Below, one piece after another: positions 41,155 through 50,645 of a stretch of DNA of 64,000 nt (its first letter is position 1; every line of letters starts with the position of its first letter). The notes under the pieces are model-generated. The model made no database searches. It was not told where the DNA came from and saw only the letters and a list, made by a program, of their open reading frames with translations. Source of the stretch: Neisseria subflava (GTDB lineage Bacteria > Pseudomonadota > Gammaproteobacteria > Burkholderiales > Neisseriaceae). The translations under genes were made by a program, and so were the position numbers. The stretch covers positions 124,001 to 188,000 of the forward strand of contig NZ_CP039887.1 in assembly GCF_005221305.1 (NCBI RefSeq). The letters are read 5' to 3'.

Positions 41155-42090
41155 ATGAACCCGAAAAAACTCGTTATCGCCAGTCGCGAAAGCCTGCTTG
41201 CCATGTGGCAGGCAAAACATATCCAAGGCCGTCTGAAAGCCCTGTATCCCGATTGCGAAGTCGAGATTTTGGGCATGACCACGCGCGGCGACCAGATTTT
41301 GGACAGAACATTGTCAAAAGTCGGTGGTAAAGGCTTGTTTGTCAAAGAGTTGGAACAGGCTTTGTATGATGGTCGAGCCGACCTGGCCGTGCATTCGATT
41401 AAAGACGTACCGATGGATTTCCCTGAAGGTTTCGCGCTTGCGGCCATCGGCGAACGCGCCAATCCGTTTGATGCGTTTGTGTCCAACCAATACGCGCGTT
41501 TGGAAGAAATGCCCAAAGGCGCCATTGTCGGCACATCCAGCCTGCGCCGCGAAGCCCAGTTGCGCGCGCGCTATCCGCATTTGGTTATCAAACCTTTGCG
41601 CGGTAATGTGCAAACCCGTTTGTCCAAACTCGATAACGGCGAATACGACGCGATTATTTTGGCTGCCGCCGGTTTGCAGCGTCTGGAATTGGACGAACGC
41701 ATCCGCATGATTTTGTCGGAATCCGACAGTCTGCCTGCCGCCGGACAAGGCGCATTGGGTATTGAAATTGCAGCGCATCGCGAAGATTTATACGAAATCT
41801 TAAAGCCTTTGAACCACGATACCACACACGCCTGCGTTACGGCCGAACGTGCGTTGGCGCGCGCTTTGGGCGGAAGCTGCCAAGTACCGCTGGCCGCATA
41901 TTGCACTGAAGAAAACGGCTTGCTGACTTTGCGCGGCTTGGTCGGTCATCCTGATGGTTCGGTCATTTTGCAGGCGGACGCGCAAGCCCCTGCCGAATAC
42001 GCCGATGCCTTGGGTCGCGCAGTCGCCAAAAAACTGGCAGATGATGGTGCGGAAGAATTGATTGCCGCTGTATTGCAAGAACAGGCTTAA
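41155..42090 (+). CDS. hemC: porphobilinogen deaminase
   Basis: Polymerises four porphobilinogens into hydroxymethylbilane (haem pathway). The 311-residue protein has catalytic Asp84 (VHSIKDVP), the cofactor Cys242 (GGSCQVPLAAY) that binds the dipyrromethane primer, and KVGGKGLFVKELEQAL. A 5' extension (MIDFMPFS...) is rejected because MNPKKLVIASRES is the usual start. A DUS lies at codon ~25 (QGRLKA). It lies just beyond the right edge of the foreign segment. Confidence 0.96.
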   Translation: MNPKKLVIASRESLLAMWQAKHIQGRLKALYPDCEVEILGMTTRGDQILDRTLSKVGGKGLFVKELEQALYDGRADLAVHSIKDVPMDFPEGFALAAIGERANPFDAFVSNQYARLEEMPKGAIVGTSSLRREAQLRARYPHLVIKPLRGNVQTRLSKLDNGEYDAIILAAAGLQRLELDERIRMILSESDSLPAAGQGALGIEIAAHREDLYEILKPLNHDTTHACVTAERALARALGGSCQVPLAAYCTEENGLLTLRGLVGHPDGSVILQADAQAPAEYADALGRAVAKKLADDGAEELIAAVLQEQA

Positions 42091-42106
42091 AACAGTATAG
42101 ATCATT

Positions 42107-42145
42107 TAAAAAGGCCGTCTGAAACTTTCAGACGGCCTTTATTTT
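42107..42145. terminator. bidirectional DUS terminator between hemC and trhP
   Basis: AAAAAGGCCGTCTGAAA/TTTCAGACGGCCTTTATTTTG between convergent genes. Confidence 0.88.
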
Positions 42146-42153
42146 GTTGACGT

Positions 42154-43509
42154 TTAAGGATTCATAATCCGCGCAACCAAAGCTTTTTCTTTGCCCTGCA
42201 TATTGGGGATTTTGACCTGAATACCGTTGCCGGGTGCAACATCGACAGGCTGGCCTTTGCGGGTCATTTGTTCCAATTTGATGGTTTGGTTGCCGCTCGG
42301 ATGGATGATTTCGAGTGAATCGCCGACTGCAAAGCGGTTTTTGACTTCGATGGTTGCCCAGCCGTTTTCATCAATTTCGGTAACGTGGCCGACATATTGG
42401 CTTTGTTTGGCGATGGAGTGGCCGGTCAGGTAGTTTTGGTAATCCTGAGTTTGGTGGCGCTCGAGGAAGCCGCTGGTGTAGCCGCGGTTGGCCAGGCCTT
42501 CGAGTTCGCTCAACAGGCTGTAATCAAACGGACGGCCTGCAACGGCATCGTCAATCGCTTTGCGGTAGGACTGGGCCACGCGTGCAACATAATAGAGCGA
42601 TTTGGTGCGGCCTTCGACTTTGAGGCTGTCTACGCCGATTTTGGCCAGTTTCTCAACCACTTCAATGCCGCGAAGGTCTTTGGAGTTCATGATGTAGGTG
42701 CCGTGTTCGTCTTCCATAATCGGCATCATTTCGCCCGGGCGGTTGGACTCTTCAATCAGGAAAACTTTGTCGGCGTAGGGATGGCGTTTTTGACCGTTGA
42801 TGCCTTCAAAGTTTTGGTTGGCTTCTTCTTGGGCTTTTTCAAAGTTGAAACCTTGCAGAAGCTGGGCGTCGCCCGCATCGCTTTCAGTGGCGTTGTGAAC
42901 CTTGTAATCCCAACGGCAGGAGTTGGTGCAGGTGCCTTGGTTGGGGTCGCGGTGGTTGAAGTAGCCGGAGAGCAGGCAGCGTCCGGAGTAGGCGATACAC
43001 AATGCACCGTGAATGAAGACTTCGAGTTCGATGTCGGGGCATTCTTGGCGGATTTCGGCGATTTCTTCCATGCTCAATTCGCGCGATAGGATGATGCGTT
43101 CGACACCGATGTTTTGCCAGAATTTCACGCCCCAGTAGTTGGTGGTGTTTGCCTGTACGGACAGGTGAATCGGCATTTCCGGCCATTTTTCGCGCACGGT
43201 CATGATCAAACCTGGATCCGCCATAATCAGCGCGTCAGGTTTCATGGCAATCAAGGGCTCCATATCGGAAACGAAGGTTTTGAGTTTGGAGTTGTGCGGC
43301 AGCGTATTGACGGTCAGGAAGAATTTTTTGTTGCGCTCGTGCGCTTCTTTAATGCCTTGCTCGAGAACGTCGAGTTTGGCAAATTCGTTGTTGCGGGCGC
43401 GCAGGGAGTAACGCGGGCTGCCGGCGTAAACGGCATCTGCGCCGTAATCGTAGGCGGCGCGCATGCGTTCGAGGCCGCCTGCCGGTAATAAGAGTTCGGG
43501 TGCTTTCAT
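42154..43509 (-). CDS. trhP: U32 family prephenate-dependent tRNA hydroxylase (TrhP/YegQ-like)
   Basis: The 451-residue U32 protein corresponds to E. coli YegQ (TrhP), which uses prephenate in 5-hydroxyuridine formation at U34 of tRNA. It has the U32 signature ELEVFIHGALCIAYSGRCLL, four conserved Cys (ALC, GRC, GTCTNSC) for a probable 4Fe-4S cluster, and the KVEGRTKSLYYVARV motif. A C-terminal beta domain (~375-451) is present. The paralogue RlhA would have a different C-terminus. Confidence 0.88.
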   Translation of the reverse strand: MKAPELLLPAGGLERMRAAYDYGADAVYAGSPRYSLRARNNEFAKLDVLEQGIKEAHERNKKFFLTVNTLPHNSKLKTFVSDMEPLIAMKPDALIMADPGLIMTVREKWPEMPIHLSVQANTTNYWGVKFWQNIGVERIILSRELSMEEIAEIRQECPDIELEVFIHGALCIAYSGRCLLSGYFNHRDPNQGTCTNSCRWDYKVHNATESDAGDAQLLQGFNFEKAQEEANQNFEGINGQKRHPYADKVFLIEESNRPGEMMPIMEDEHGTYIMNSKDLRGIEVVEKLAKIGVDSLKVEGRTKSLYYVARVAQSYRKAIDDAVAGRPFDYSLLSELEGLANRGYTSGFLERHQTQDYQNYLTGHSIAKQSQYVGHVTEIDENGWATIEVKNRFAVGDSLEIIHPSGNQTIKLEQMTRKGQPVDVAPGNGIQVKIPNMQGKEKALVARIMNP

Positions 43510-43836
43510 GTTTTATGCTTTTTAAAATGTTTTCAGACGGCCTTTAAGGGAAGAGGGAAGGCCGTCTGAAAGATGTTTGAAGAATGGGCGGATTATCCGC
43601 TGTTTTTGTGTTTCGGTCAATTTTGTGTCGGGTTTGCGCTTTGTTTTTTATACGGAAAATGTCCTATATGAGCAAAGGTGAAAAGGGGCTGCAATTCATT
43701 GGAAATGTAAAAAAAGCAGGGTTGGGCGGAATAATTTAACAAAAAACCGTTCAAACAATGTATTTTCTTGTAAAATATCAAACTTCATTTTAAAAAATAT
43801 TCGGATTAGTTACCGATTTTGACCGACGGAAGGGTT
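43510..43836 (+). other. region upstream of the amino-acid permease
   Basis: 327 nt without a gene. It holds an inverted DUS pair (43529-43571) and AT-rich DNA with a possible promoter near the -10-like TAAAAT at ~43770. Nothing else stands out. Confidence 0.5.
43529..43571. terminator. inverted DUS pair between divergent trhP and the permease gene
   Basis: TTTTCAGACGGCCTT...AAGGCCGTCTGAAAG forms a 13-bp stem with an ~11-nt loop. It lies upstream of both genes, so it is an uptake signal more than a terminator. Confidence 0.55.
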
Positions 43837-44583
43837 ATGGATTTTCGTTTTGACATTATTTATGAATACCGCTGGATGTTTTTATACGGCGTGTTGACAA
43901 CGCTGGGACTGACGGTGGTTGCAACGGCAGGTGGCTCGGTTTTGGGTTTGCTGCTGGCATTGGCGCGTTTGATTAATCCGGAAAAAGCCGGTGTGCCGAT
44001 GCGTGCCTTGGCTTGGGTGTTGCGTAAGATTTCTTTTTGGTATGTTACGCTGTTTCGCGGTACGCCATTGTTTGTACAAATTGTGATTTGGGCTTATGTT
44101 TGGTTCCCATTTTTCGTTCATCCGGCCGACGGTGTATTGATTAGCGGCGAAGCAGCCATTGATTTGCGCCGTTCTTATGGTGCGTTGATTGCCGGTTCTT
44201 TGGCTTTGATTGCGAACTCGGGTGCGTATATTTGTGAGATTTTCCGTGCCGGTATCCAGTCGATTGATAAAGGCCAAATGGAAGCTGCGCGTTCTTTGGG
44301 TCTGACCTATACTCAGGCGATGCGTTATGTGATTTTGCCGCAAGCTTTGCGCCGTATGTTGCCGCCATTGGCCAGTGAGTTTATTACGTTGTTGAAAGAC
44401 AGCTCATTGCTTTCCGTCATCGGCGTGGCAGAGTTGGCTTATGTACAAAGCACGATTACCGGCCGCTATTCTGTCTATGAAGAGCCGCTTTATACAATCG
44501 CGCTGATTTATTTGGTGCTGACAAGCTTTTTGGGTTGGGTATTCCTGCGATTGGAAAGCCGTTACAATCCACAACACCGCTAA
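43837..44583 (+). CDS. polar amino-acid ABC transporter permease
   Basis: The 248-residue permease of the His/Glu/Gln (HisMQ) family has five TM helices and the EAA loop EAARSLGLTYTQAMRYVILPQALRRMLPPL. The family signature LFRGTPLFVQI is at ~75-85. The start MDFRFD is preferred over an upstream TTG because GGAAGGG is well placed. No binding protein or ATPase gene is next to it, so its partners are encoded elsewhere. Confidence 0.88.
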   Translation: MDFRFDIIYEYRWMFLYGVLTTLGLTVVATAGGSVLGLLLALARLINPEKAGVPMRALAWVLRKISFWYVTLFRGTPLFVQIVIWAYVWFPFFVHPADGVLISGEAAIDLRRSYGALIAGSLALIANSGAYICEIFRAGIQSIDKGQMEAARSLGLTYTQAMRYVILPQALRRMLPPLASEFITLLKDSSLLSVIGVAELAYVQSTITGRYSVYEEPLYTIALIYLVLTSFLGWVFLRLESRYNPQHR

Positions 44584-44595
44584 TCGGTTTGAATC

Positions 44596-44632
44596 AAAAA
44601 AAGGAAGACTTGAAAAAGTCTTCCTTTTTTAT
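44596..44632. terminator. bidirectional terminator between permease and nagZ
   Basis: AAAAAAAGGAAGACTT...AAGTCTTCCTTTTTT, a conventional stem with A- and T-runs, between convergent genes. Confidence 0.92.
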
Positions 44633-44661
44633 TTGCCGTCAATGTTTCAGACGGCCTTGAA

Positions 44662-45747
44662 TCAGAATGCTTCGCCGACTTTGATACCGCCTGCGATGTC
44701 TTTTGGCGTTGCCAGTTTGGCAGTTGCCTGTTGGGCAGCTTGGAATTCTTCGGTTGCCATGATGTCGGCAGCTTCTTGTACGGTCAATGTGTTGGCCATG
44801 TATTGCCAACGTGCTGCCAAATCGGCGTTTGCCGGTGCGTGGAAACCGTCTCGCAATTCATCTACCAAATCGGGACGGTTGCATACCAGTACAATATCGC
44901 AGCCTGCTTCAAAAGAAAGGCGGGCGCGTTCTTTAATACCGCCGACACCGCATGCGCCTTCCATGGTCAGGTCATCTGAAAAGATAACGCCGTTAAATCC
45001 GATTTCTTGGCGCAGGATTTGTTTCAGCCATTTTTCGGAGAAACCGGCAGGTTGGTTGTCGGTTTGCGGGTACACGACGTGGGCAGGCATCACTGCCGCC
45101 ATGCCAGCTTGGCTCAATGCGCGGAAGGGGATAAGGTCGGCAGCTTCTAGCGCTTCGCGGCTGCGTTCGTCACAAGGCAGGACGTGATGGCTGTCGCCTT
45201 CGACAAAGCCGTGGCCGGGGAAGTGTTTGCCGCAAGATTTCATGCCGCCTTTGTTCAGTCCTTTTTGCAGGGCAAGGGCAAGCTGGGTAACGATGTTGGC
45301 GTCGCGGTGGAAACTGCGGTTGCCGATGACGGCGCATTGCCCCCAGTCCAAATCCAAAACAGGCGTGAAGGATAGGTCGATACCGCAGGCGGAGAGTTCG
45401 GTTGCTAAAACCCAGCCGACTTGTTGTGCTTGGGCGCAGGCGGCTTCTCTGCCTTCGTTGTCCCAAATTTCGCCCAATACGTTCATGGCCGGTAGGCGGG
45501 TGAAACCGTCAATAAAACGTTGAACCCGTCCGCCTTCGTGGTCGATGGCAATGATGAGTTCAGGTGTACGGACGGCTTTGATTTCTTGAACCAAAGCTTT
45601 GAGCTGGGAAACGTTTTCAAAGTTGCGGCGGAACAAAATAACGCCACCGACGGCAGGGTCGAGCAGGCGTTGTTTTTCTTCTTCGGTCAGATGATAGGCG
45701 GCAACATCGGCCATGACTGGGCCGCGTGGAAGATGAGGCGTATTCAT
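44662..45747 (-). CDS. nagZ: beta-N-acetylhexosaminidase NagZ
   Basis: A cytosolic glycosidase (GH3) of peptidoglycan recycling that removes GlcNAc from GlcNAc-anhydroMurNAc peptides. The 361-residue protein has the motif KHFPGHGFVEGDSH (substrate His/Asp loop) and the catalytic Asp in FSDDLTMEG. The N-terminal GPVMADVAAYHLTEEEK is typical. A DUS sits just after its stop. Confidence 0.94.
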   Translation of the reverse strand: MNTPHLPRGPVMADVAAYHLTEEEKQRLLDPAVGGVILFRRNFENVSQLKALVQEIKAVRTPELIIAIDHEGGRVQRFIDGFTRLPAMNVLGEIWDNEGREAACAQAQQVGWVLATELSACGIDLSFTPVLDLDWGQCAVIGNRSFHRDANIVTQLALALQKGLNKGGMKSCGKHFPGHGFVEGDSHHVLPCDERSREALEAADLIPFRALSQAGMAAVMPAHVVYPQTDNQPAGFSEKWLKQILRQEIGFNGVIFSDDLTMEGACGVGGIKERARLSFEAGCDIVLVCNRPDLVDELRDGFHAPANADLAARWQYMANTLTVQEAADIMATEEFQAAQQATAKLATPKDIAGGIKVGEAF

Positions 45748-45788
45748 TGTTTTGTCCTGAATAATGTATATATTGGATAATCGTTATG

Positions 45789-45831
45789 TTCAGACGGCCT
45801 GAGAGTGTAGGAATATCTCAGGCCGTCTGAA
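45789..45831 (-). terminator. inverted DUS terminator of nhaC-type gene
   Basis: TTCAGACGGCCTGAGA/TCTCAGGCCGTCTGAA, a 16-bp stem with an 11-nt loop, just after the NhaC stop on the minus strand and before nagZ. Confidence 0.8.
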
Positions 45832-45844
45832 TATTGGTTTTGAA

Positions 45845-47365
45845 TTAGGCAGTTGCTTTTTTCTTGTCTTTCAAGATAAAAATCAATATAACCATCACGA
45901 TGCCGGTTACCACAAAACCCAAAGGTGCAGAGCCGGTCATGCCCAGTGCGAGGTAGCCTGAGGCGGCAGACGCGGCTACGGTCAGCGCGTAAGGGAATTG
46001 CGAGGTAACGTGATCGATGTGGTTACAGTGTGCGCCGGTAGAAGAGAGGATAGTGGTGTCGGAAATCGGCGAGCAGTGGTCGCCAAATACGGCACCGGCC
46101 ATTACGGCAGACATGCAAGGGATAATCAGCGAAGGTTCGACTTTGACGGCCATGGCGGCGGCAATCGGCAACATGATGCCGAATGTGCCCCAGCTTGTGC
46201 CGGTAGCGAAGGCCATCACGCCTGCGAGCATAAACAAAATCACGGGCAGGAAGCCTGCGTGGATATTGCCTGCCACCAAAGTGGAGAGGTATTCGCCGGT
46301 GTGCATCTCGCTGACAACGGTGCTGATAATCCATGCCAAAATCAAGATGGTAATGGCACCGCGCATAGAGATGATGCCTTGCCAAATGGCTTTAGGGTAA
46401 TCGCTGGTTTTGATGGTGCCGATGGTGCAGAGGATGACGGCCAATACGCCGCAAGTACCGCCGAACACCAGGGAAGTGTTCACATCGGTATTTTCAAATG
46501 CGCTGAGCAAAGAGAAGGTCTCAGAAGCTTGCGCACCAGTGTAAATCATGGCGGAAACAGTAGCGACAATCAGTACCAAAACCGGCACAATCAGTGCAAA
46601 TACACGGCCGTTGGGATGGCCTGTTTCAACGGTTTCATCATGAATTTCGTTCAAAGCGGCGCGTTCCAAACGGGCCATAGAGCCGATGTCGAAGGAGAAC
46701 CAGGCAACGACAAACACCATAATCAATGCGAAGACGGCGTAGTAATTCATCAGGCTCATGGCCACGAATGCGCCCATCGGTGTGTAGTCTGTAATGTTGT
46801 AAGTTACCAAAAGGCCTGCCAAAGTAGCGATAATCGATGCGCCCCAGCTGGATACCGGCATCAAAACGCACATCGGCGCGGCAGTGGAGTCAAGGATATA
46901 AGCCAGTTTGGCGCGGGAAACTTTGAATTTGTCGGTTACAGGGCGGGCAATCGCACCGACGGCAAGGCTGTGGAAATAGTCGTCAATAAAGGTAACGAAT
47001 ACCAGACAGGCGGTCAGCAGCTTCGCACCGCGACGGCCTTTGATGTGCTGTTTTGCCCAATCGGCAAATGCTTGGTTGCTGCCGGAATGCGTCAGCAGGG
47101 AAGTGAAAATCCCCAAAAGCACCAAAAAGAGCAGGATTTTGGGTTTGCCCAAAGACCAATCGCCGTCCGCCCAAGTCAGGCTGATCGCCATGTCTTTTAA
47201 GTGAACCAAGGCATCGACTGGATTGCCGCCTACCAGCAGGAATGAGCCGACGATAATGCCGACACCCAGGGACAGCAACACACGGCGTGTGGCAATGGCC
47301 AAGGCGAGCGCAATGGCTGCCGGGACGATAGATAAAATAGAATTTGAATAATTAATAAGTTGCAT
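45845..47365 (-). CDS. NhaC family Na+/H+ antiporter
   Basis: The 506-residue inner-membrane antiporter has ~11-12 TM segments and the family motif FGDHCSPISDTTILSSTGAHCNHIDHV near ~430-455. LACLVFVTFIDDYFHSLAVG is at ~120-140. The start MQLINYSNS is used; the longer frame adds a non-conserved N-terminus. The family exchanges Na+ for H+; some members import amino acids. Confidence 0.85.
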   Translation of the reverse strand: MQLINYSNSILSIVPAAIALALAIATRRVLLSLGVGIIVGSFLLVGGNPVDALVHLKDMAISLTWADGDWSLGKPKILLFLVLLGIFTSLLTHSGSNQAFADWAKQHIKGRRGAKLLTACLVFVTFIDDYFHSLAVGAIARPVTDKFKVSRAKLAYILDSTAAPMCVLMPVSSWGASIIATLAGLLVTYNITDYTPMGAFVAMSLMNYYAVFALIMVFVVAWFSFDIGSMARLERAALNEIHDETVETGHPNGRVFALIVPVLVLIVATVSAMIYTGAQASETFSLLSAFENTDVNTSLVFGGTCGVLAVILCTIGTIKTSDYPKAIWQGIISMRGAITILILAWIISTVVSEMHTGEYLSTLVAGNIHAGFLPVILFMLAGVMAFATGTSWGTFGIMLPIAAAMAVKVEPSLIIPCMSAVMAGAVFGDHCSPISDTTILSSTGAHCNHIDHVTSQFPYALTVAASAASGYLALGMTGSAPLGFVVTGIVMVILIFILKDKKKATA

Positions 47366-47426
47366 AATTATATTGTATATAAGCGGTAAAATATTTTCAG
47401 ACGGCCTAAATTGGAAGACGGATAAC

Positions 47427-47461
47427 AAAATACCCACCGCCTTTGACAGATGGGTATTTTA
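47427..47461 (-). terminator. terminator of the HtrA gene
   Basis: AAAATACCCA...TGGGTATTTT, a 10-bp stem, on the minus strand just after the HtrA stop and before the nhaC-type gene. Confidence 0.7.
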
Positions 47462-47478
47462 TCATTTAACACATCATC

Positions 47479-47490
47479 ATGCCGTCTGAA
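47479..47490 (+). repeat. ATGCCGTCTGAA form of the DUS
   Basis: A perfect copy of the meningococcal-dialect DUS, one of the few in a window dominated by the AG form. Confidence 0.85.
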
Positions 47491-47498
47491 AAATCGGA

Positions 47499-48998
47499 CT
47501 ACTGCAGATTTAGCGCAAGGAACAAAGTATTGCCATCGCGTTGTACCAAAAGCGGTACGTTTTTGCCTGAGCTTTCCAATGCGCTACGGAAAGTGGATTC
47601 GTCATTGACGCTGATTTGGCTGACGGCAATGATTTCGTCGCCGCGTTTGAGGCCGGCACGTTCGGCCGCTCCGCTAACGCGCAGAACGATTAAGCGTTGT
47701 TTGCCGTCTGCGTTTTCAACCTGCAGGGTAACGCCTGCGTTTTCAACGGTAAATCCGTCATGGCTGCCTTCATGTTGTGGGTGTTCGGCTTCTTTTGCAG
47801 AAGTTTCCGTTTGCTCGGCTGCGCTGCCAAGTTTTACTTTGACATCGGTTTGTTTGCCGCCGCGCCAAATGCTCAAAGTCACTTCTTTACCCGGCATAAT
47901 CGAGCCGACCATAACAGGCAAATCGCTGGAAGCGCGGACTTCTTCGCCGTTAACTTTGCGTACGATGTCGCCAACCTGCAAACCGGCTTGTTGTGCCGCG
48001 CTGTTTGGCATGATTTTGGCAATCAGCGCGCCACTTGCTTTGTCCAAACCGAAAGATTTGGCCAAATCGTAAGAAACTTCTTGAATAACCACGCCTAATT
48101 GACCGCGTTGGACTTTGCCGTTGGCTTTTAATTGTTCGGCCACATTCATGGCAACATCAATCGGAATGGCAAATGAAATGCCCATGAAACCGCCGCTGCG
48201 GCTGTAAATTTGCGAATTGATGCCGACTACTTGGCCGCGGAGGTTGAATAATGGGCCGCCTGAGTTACCGGGGTTGATGGCAACGTCGGTTTGGATAAAC
48301 GGCGTGTAGTTTTCATTCGGCAGGCTGCGGCCTTTTGCGGAGACGATGCCGGAGGTTACGCTGTTGTCAAAGCCGAAAGGCGCGCCGATGGCGGCTACCC
48401 ATTCGCCCGGTTTCAAATCTTTCGGATTACCGATTTTGACAACCGGCAAGTCTTCTTGCGGCTCGATTTTTAAGAGGGCAACGTCGGATTGGGCGTCTGA
48501 GCCGACCAGTTTGGCCGTGTATTCGCGTTTGTCGTTGAGCAGGACTTTGATATTGCCCATGCCGGCAACCACGTGGGTATTGGTCAGGATATAGCCGTCT
48601 TTGCTGATGATAAAGCCGGAACCGAAATTCAAAGCGTCGCTTTCGGTATCTTCTTGCGGCATGTCGGGCATATTGGGAACAAGGCGTTTGAAGAACTCGT
48701 AAAACGGATCGTTGTCGGGGAATTGGCTCAGATCCATGCTGTGGTCGTCATCCGGTGTCGCAGTGCGTTTCGCCGGTGTCGCTTGAATATTGACGACTGC
48801 CTGTCCTTCGTTTTGCACCAGTTGGGCGAAGTCGGGCAACAACATGCCGACCTTTCCGTCATCAGTATTGGTTTCTATGCGTTGGACAAGTTCTTTGTTT
48901 TCGTCTTTGCCAAAAAAGGTGCTGACTTTGTCGCAACCTGAAAGAAGGGAAGCTGAGAGGACAGCAAGGGCCAGATATGTGTTTGTTTTAATATTCAC
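47499..48998 (-). CDS. DegP/MucD-type HtrA serine protease, lipoprotein
   Basis: A periplasmic protease/chaperone for misfolded envelope proteins. The 499-residue protein has a lipobox LSGC (Cys22), so it is predicted to be lipidated, unlike E. coli DegP. The trypsin-like domain has the catalytic His in TNTHVVAG, Asp in SDVALLKI and Ser in GNSGGPLF. Two PDZ domains follow (AALIAKIMP..., then AGLKRGDEIIAVSQISV). It resembles neisserial NMB0532 (DegQ/HtrA). A degenerate DUS lies after the stop region. Confidence 0.92.
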   Translation of the reverse strand: MNIKTNTYLALAVLSASLLSGCDKVSTFFGKDENKELVQRIETNTDDGKVGMLLPDFAQLVQNEGQAVVNIQATPAKRTATPDDDHSMDLSQFPDNDPFYEFFKRLVPNMPDMPQEDTESDALNFGSGFIISKDGYILTNTHVVAGMGNIKVLLNDKREYTAKLVGSDAQSDVALLKIEPQEDLPVVKIGNPKDLKPGEWVAAIGAPFGFDNSVTSGIVSAKGRSLPNENYTPFIQTDVAINPGNSGGPLFNLRGQVVGINSQIYSRSGGFMGISFAIPIDVAMNVAEQLKANGKVQRGQLGVVIQEVSYDLAKSFGLDKASGALIAKIMPNSAAQQAGLQVGDIVRKVNGEEVRASSDLPVMVGSIMPGKEVTLSIWRGGKQTDVKVKLGSAAEQTETSAKEAEHPQHEGSHDGFTVENAGVTLQVENADGKQRLIVLRVSGAAERAGLKRGDEIIAVSQISVNDESTFRSALESSGKNVPLLVQRDGNTLFLALNLQ

Positions 48999-49172
48999 GA
49001 AAGTTCCTTTTGCCGGCGCCTATCGTATTGTCGGCATGCGTTTGAGCCGGCAGGCAGTTTTATTGTTTGAATGTTGTTTAAATGTATAAGGTAGGATTTT
49101 TACACTTTAACGGTTTTTTTTCAAGCATTTCATTTTAAATGAAAAAATGATAATTGGGATTTTATTGTTTTA

Positions 49173-49232
49173 AGACCGTCTGAAAACTTTGGAATATGAC
49201 CTGTCGGTCGGTTTGCTTCTTTCAGACGGCCT
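49173..49232 (-). terminator. hairpin with degenerate and perfect DUS after hemA
   Basis: AGACCGTCTGAAA (degenerate) and TTTCAGACGGCCTTT (perfect) form a long-loop hairpin just after the hemA stop on the minus strand. Confidence 0.5.
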
Positions 49233-49243
49233 TTACATTGTGG

Positions 49244-50497
49244 TCAGTCGTGTTGATCCAAATGGTAGATCTGCGCCACGGCATCGATTAATTCGCTGTT
49301 GTCCGAGCCGGCTTTATTGAGCGTGCGTGTCGGAGAGTGGAGTAGTTTGTTGGTCAACTGGATGGAGAGGCGTTCGAGGACATCCTCGGCCGACACGCCT
49401 TTTGCCAGTTGCTTCATGGCATTTTCCAATACTTGGCGGCGCGCACGTTCGCCTTCGTCGCGCAAGGCGCGGATAAGCGGAACGCTTTGACGGTTTTTCT
49501 GCAGGCGGATAAATTCGCTGACTTTTTCTTCCACCATGCTTTCAGCCGCCGCCGCTGCTTTTTTGCGCGCATCTTTACCGCTTTGGACAATGTCCATCAT
49601 GTCGTCTACGGTATAGAGATATGCGTCTTCCAATTCGCCGACTTCGGCTTCGATGTCGCGCGGAACGGCCAAATCCAGAAGGAAAACAGGCATGTTGTGG
49701 CGTTTTTTCAATGCGCGCTCAACCATGCCTTTGCCGACGAGGGGAAGTTGGCTGGCGGTGGAAGAAACGACCACGTCGTAATCGTGAAGAATATCGGGCA
49801 ATTCATTCAACAGGCAGGCTTCGGCGTTGACGCCGAGTTTGTCGCACAATTCCTGCGCGCGCTGGTGTGTACGGTTGGCAACGGTAATGAGCTTGGGATT
49901 TTTGGCGGCAAAATAAGTGGCCACCAGTTCAATCATTTCGCCTGCGCCAATAAAGAGAACGTTCAGATCGGAAATGGAAGGGAAGATTTGCTCTGCCATT
50001 TTGACCGATGCAGAAGCCATGGAGACGGAGTTTTCGCCGACAGCAGTGTCAGTACGCACTTCTTTGGCAACGGCAAAGGTTTTTTGAAACAGGGCGTTTA
50101 AGTGGGTATTGATGCTTTCCTGTTCTTGCGCAACGCGGACGGCATCTTTGATTTGACCGAGAATTTGCGGTTCGCCCAAGACCATGGAGTCCAAACCGCA
50201 GGCGACACGGAAGGCGTGGCGGACGGTTTCATTATTATCCAAGGTATAGAGGTAAGGGCGGATTTCTTCGGCAGGCAGGTCGTGATATTGCGCCAACCAG
50301 TCGATGATTTTTTCGGTTTCACCGACGCAGTAAAGCTCGGTGCGGTTGCAGGTAGAAAGAATAACTGCTTCTTCCGCCGCCTCACTGCGCGCGAGGTTGG
50401 ACACGGCATCCGGCAGATTTGCAGCTGCAAATGCCAGTTTTTCGCGTATGCTCAAGGGCGCGGTTTGGTGATTGAGTCCGACGACGGTAAGTTGCAT
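49244..50497 (-). CDS. hemA: glutamyl-tRNA reductase
   Basis: Reduces glutamyl-tRNA to glutamate-1-semialdehyde, the first committed step of C5 haem synthesis. The 417-residue protein has catalytic Cys50 in LSTCNRTELYC, the NADPH-binding FIGAGEMIEL and the dimerisation domain. It is apart from hemC (9 kb away). A DUS hairpin follows. Confidence 0.96.
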   Translation of the reverse strand: MQLTVVGLNHQTAPLSIREKLAFAAANLPDAVSNLARSEAAEEAVILSTCNRTELYCVGETEKIIDWLAQYHDLPAEEIRPYLYTLDNNETVRHAFRVACGLDSMVLGEPQILGQIKDAVRVAQEQESINTHLNALFQKTFAVAKEVRTDTAVGENSVSMASASVKMAEQIFPSISDLNVLFIGAGEMIELVATYFAAKNPKLITVANRTHQRAQELCDKLGVNAEACLLNELPDILHDYDVVVSSTASQLPLVGKGMVERALKKRHNMPVFLLDLAVPRDIEAEVGELEDAYLYTVDDMMDIVQSGKDARKKAAAAAESMVEEKVSEFIRLQKNRQSVPLIRALRDEGERARRQVLENAMKQLAKGVSAEDVLERLSIQLTNKLLHSPTRTLNKAGSDNSELIDAVAQIYHLDQHD

Positions 50498-50597
50498 GGT
50501 TATGGTATGACTGGGTAGTGTGTGTGGTGGGTATTATAGCTTAAGTGGGCTTTAAAATGAATGTGTTGGGGGAGAAGATGCAATAAGGTTTGCCATC

Positions 50598-50634
50598 GAA
50601 AAGGCCGTCTGAAAAGATTCAGACGGCCTTTTTA
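50598..50634 (-). terminator. inverted DUS terminator of rpoH
   Basis: AAAAGGCCGTCTGAAA/TTCAGACGGCCTTTTT between rpoH stop and hemA region, minus strand. Confidence 0.85.
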
Positions 50635-50645
50635 TCATGAAAGGC

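Noticed and set aside
45998..47200. 400-residue plus-strand frame opposite the NhaC antiporter
   Set aside because: The sequence is His/Gln/Asn-rich with no recognisable fold, typical of the antisense of a hydrophobic gene. The membrane protein on the minus strand is clearly the real gene.
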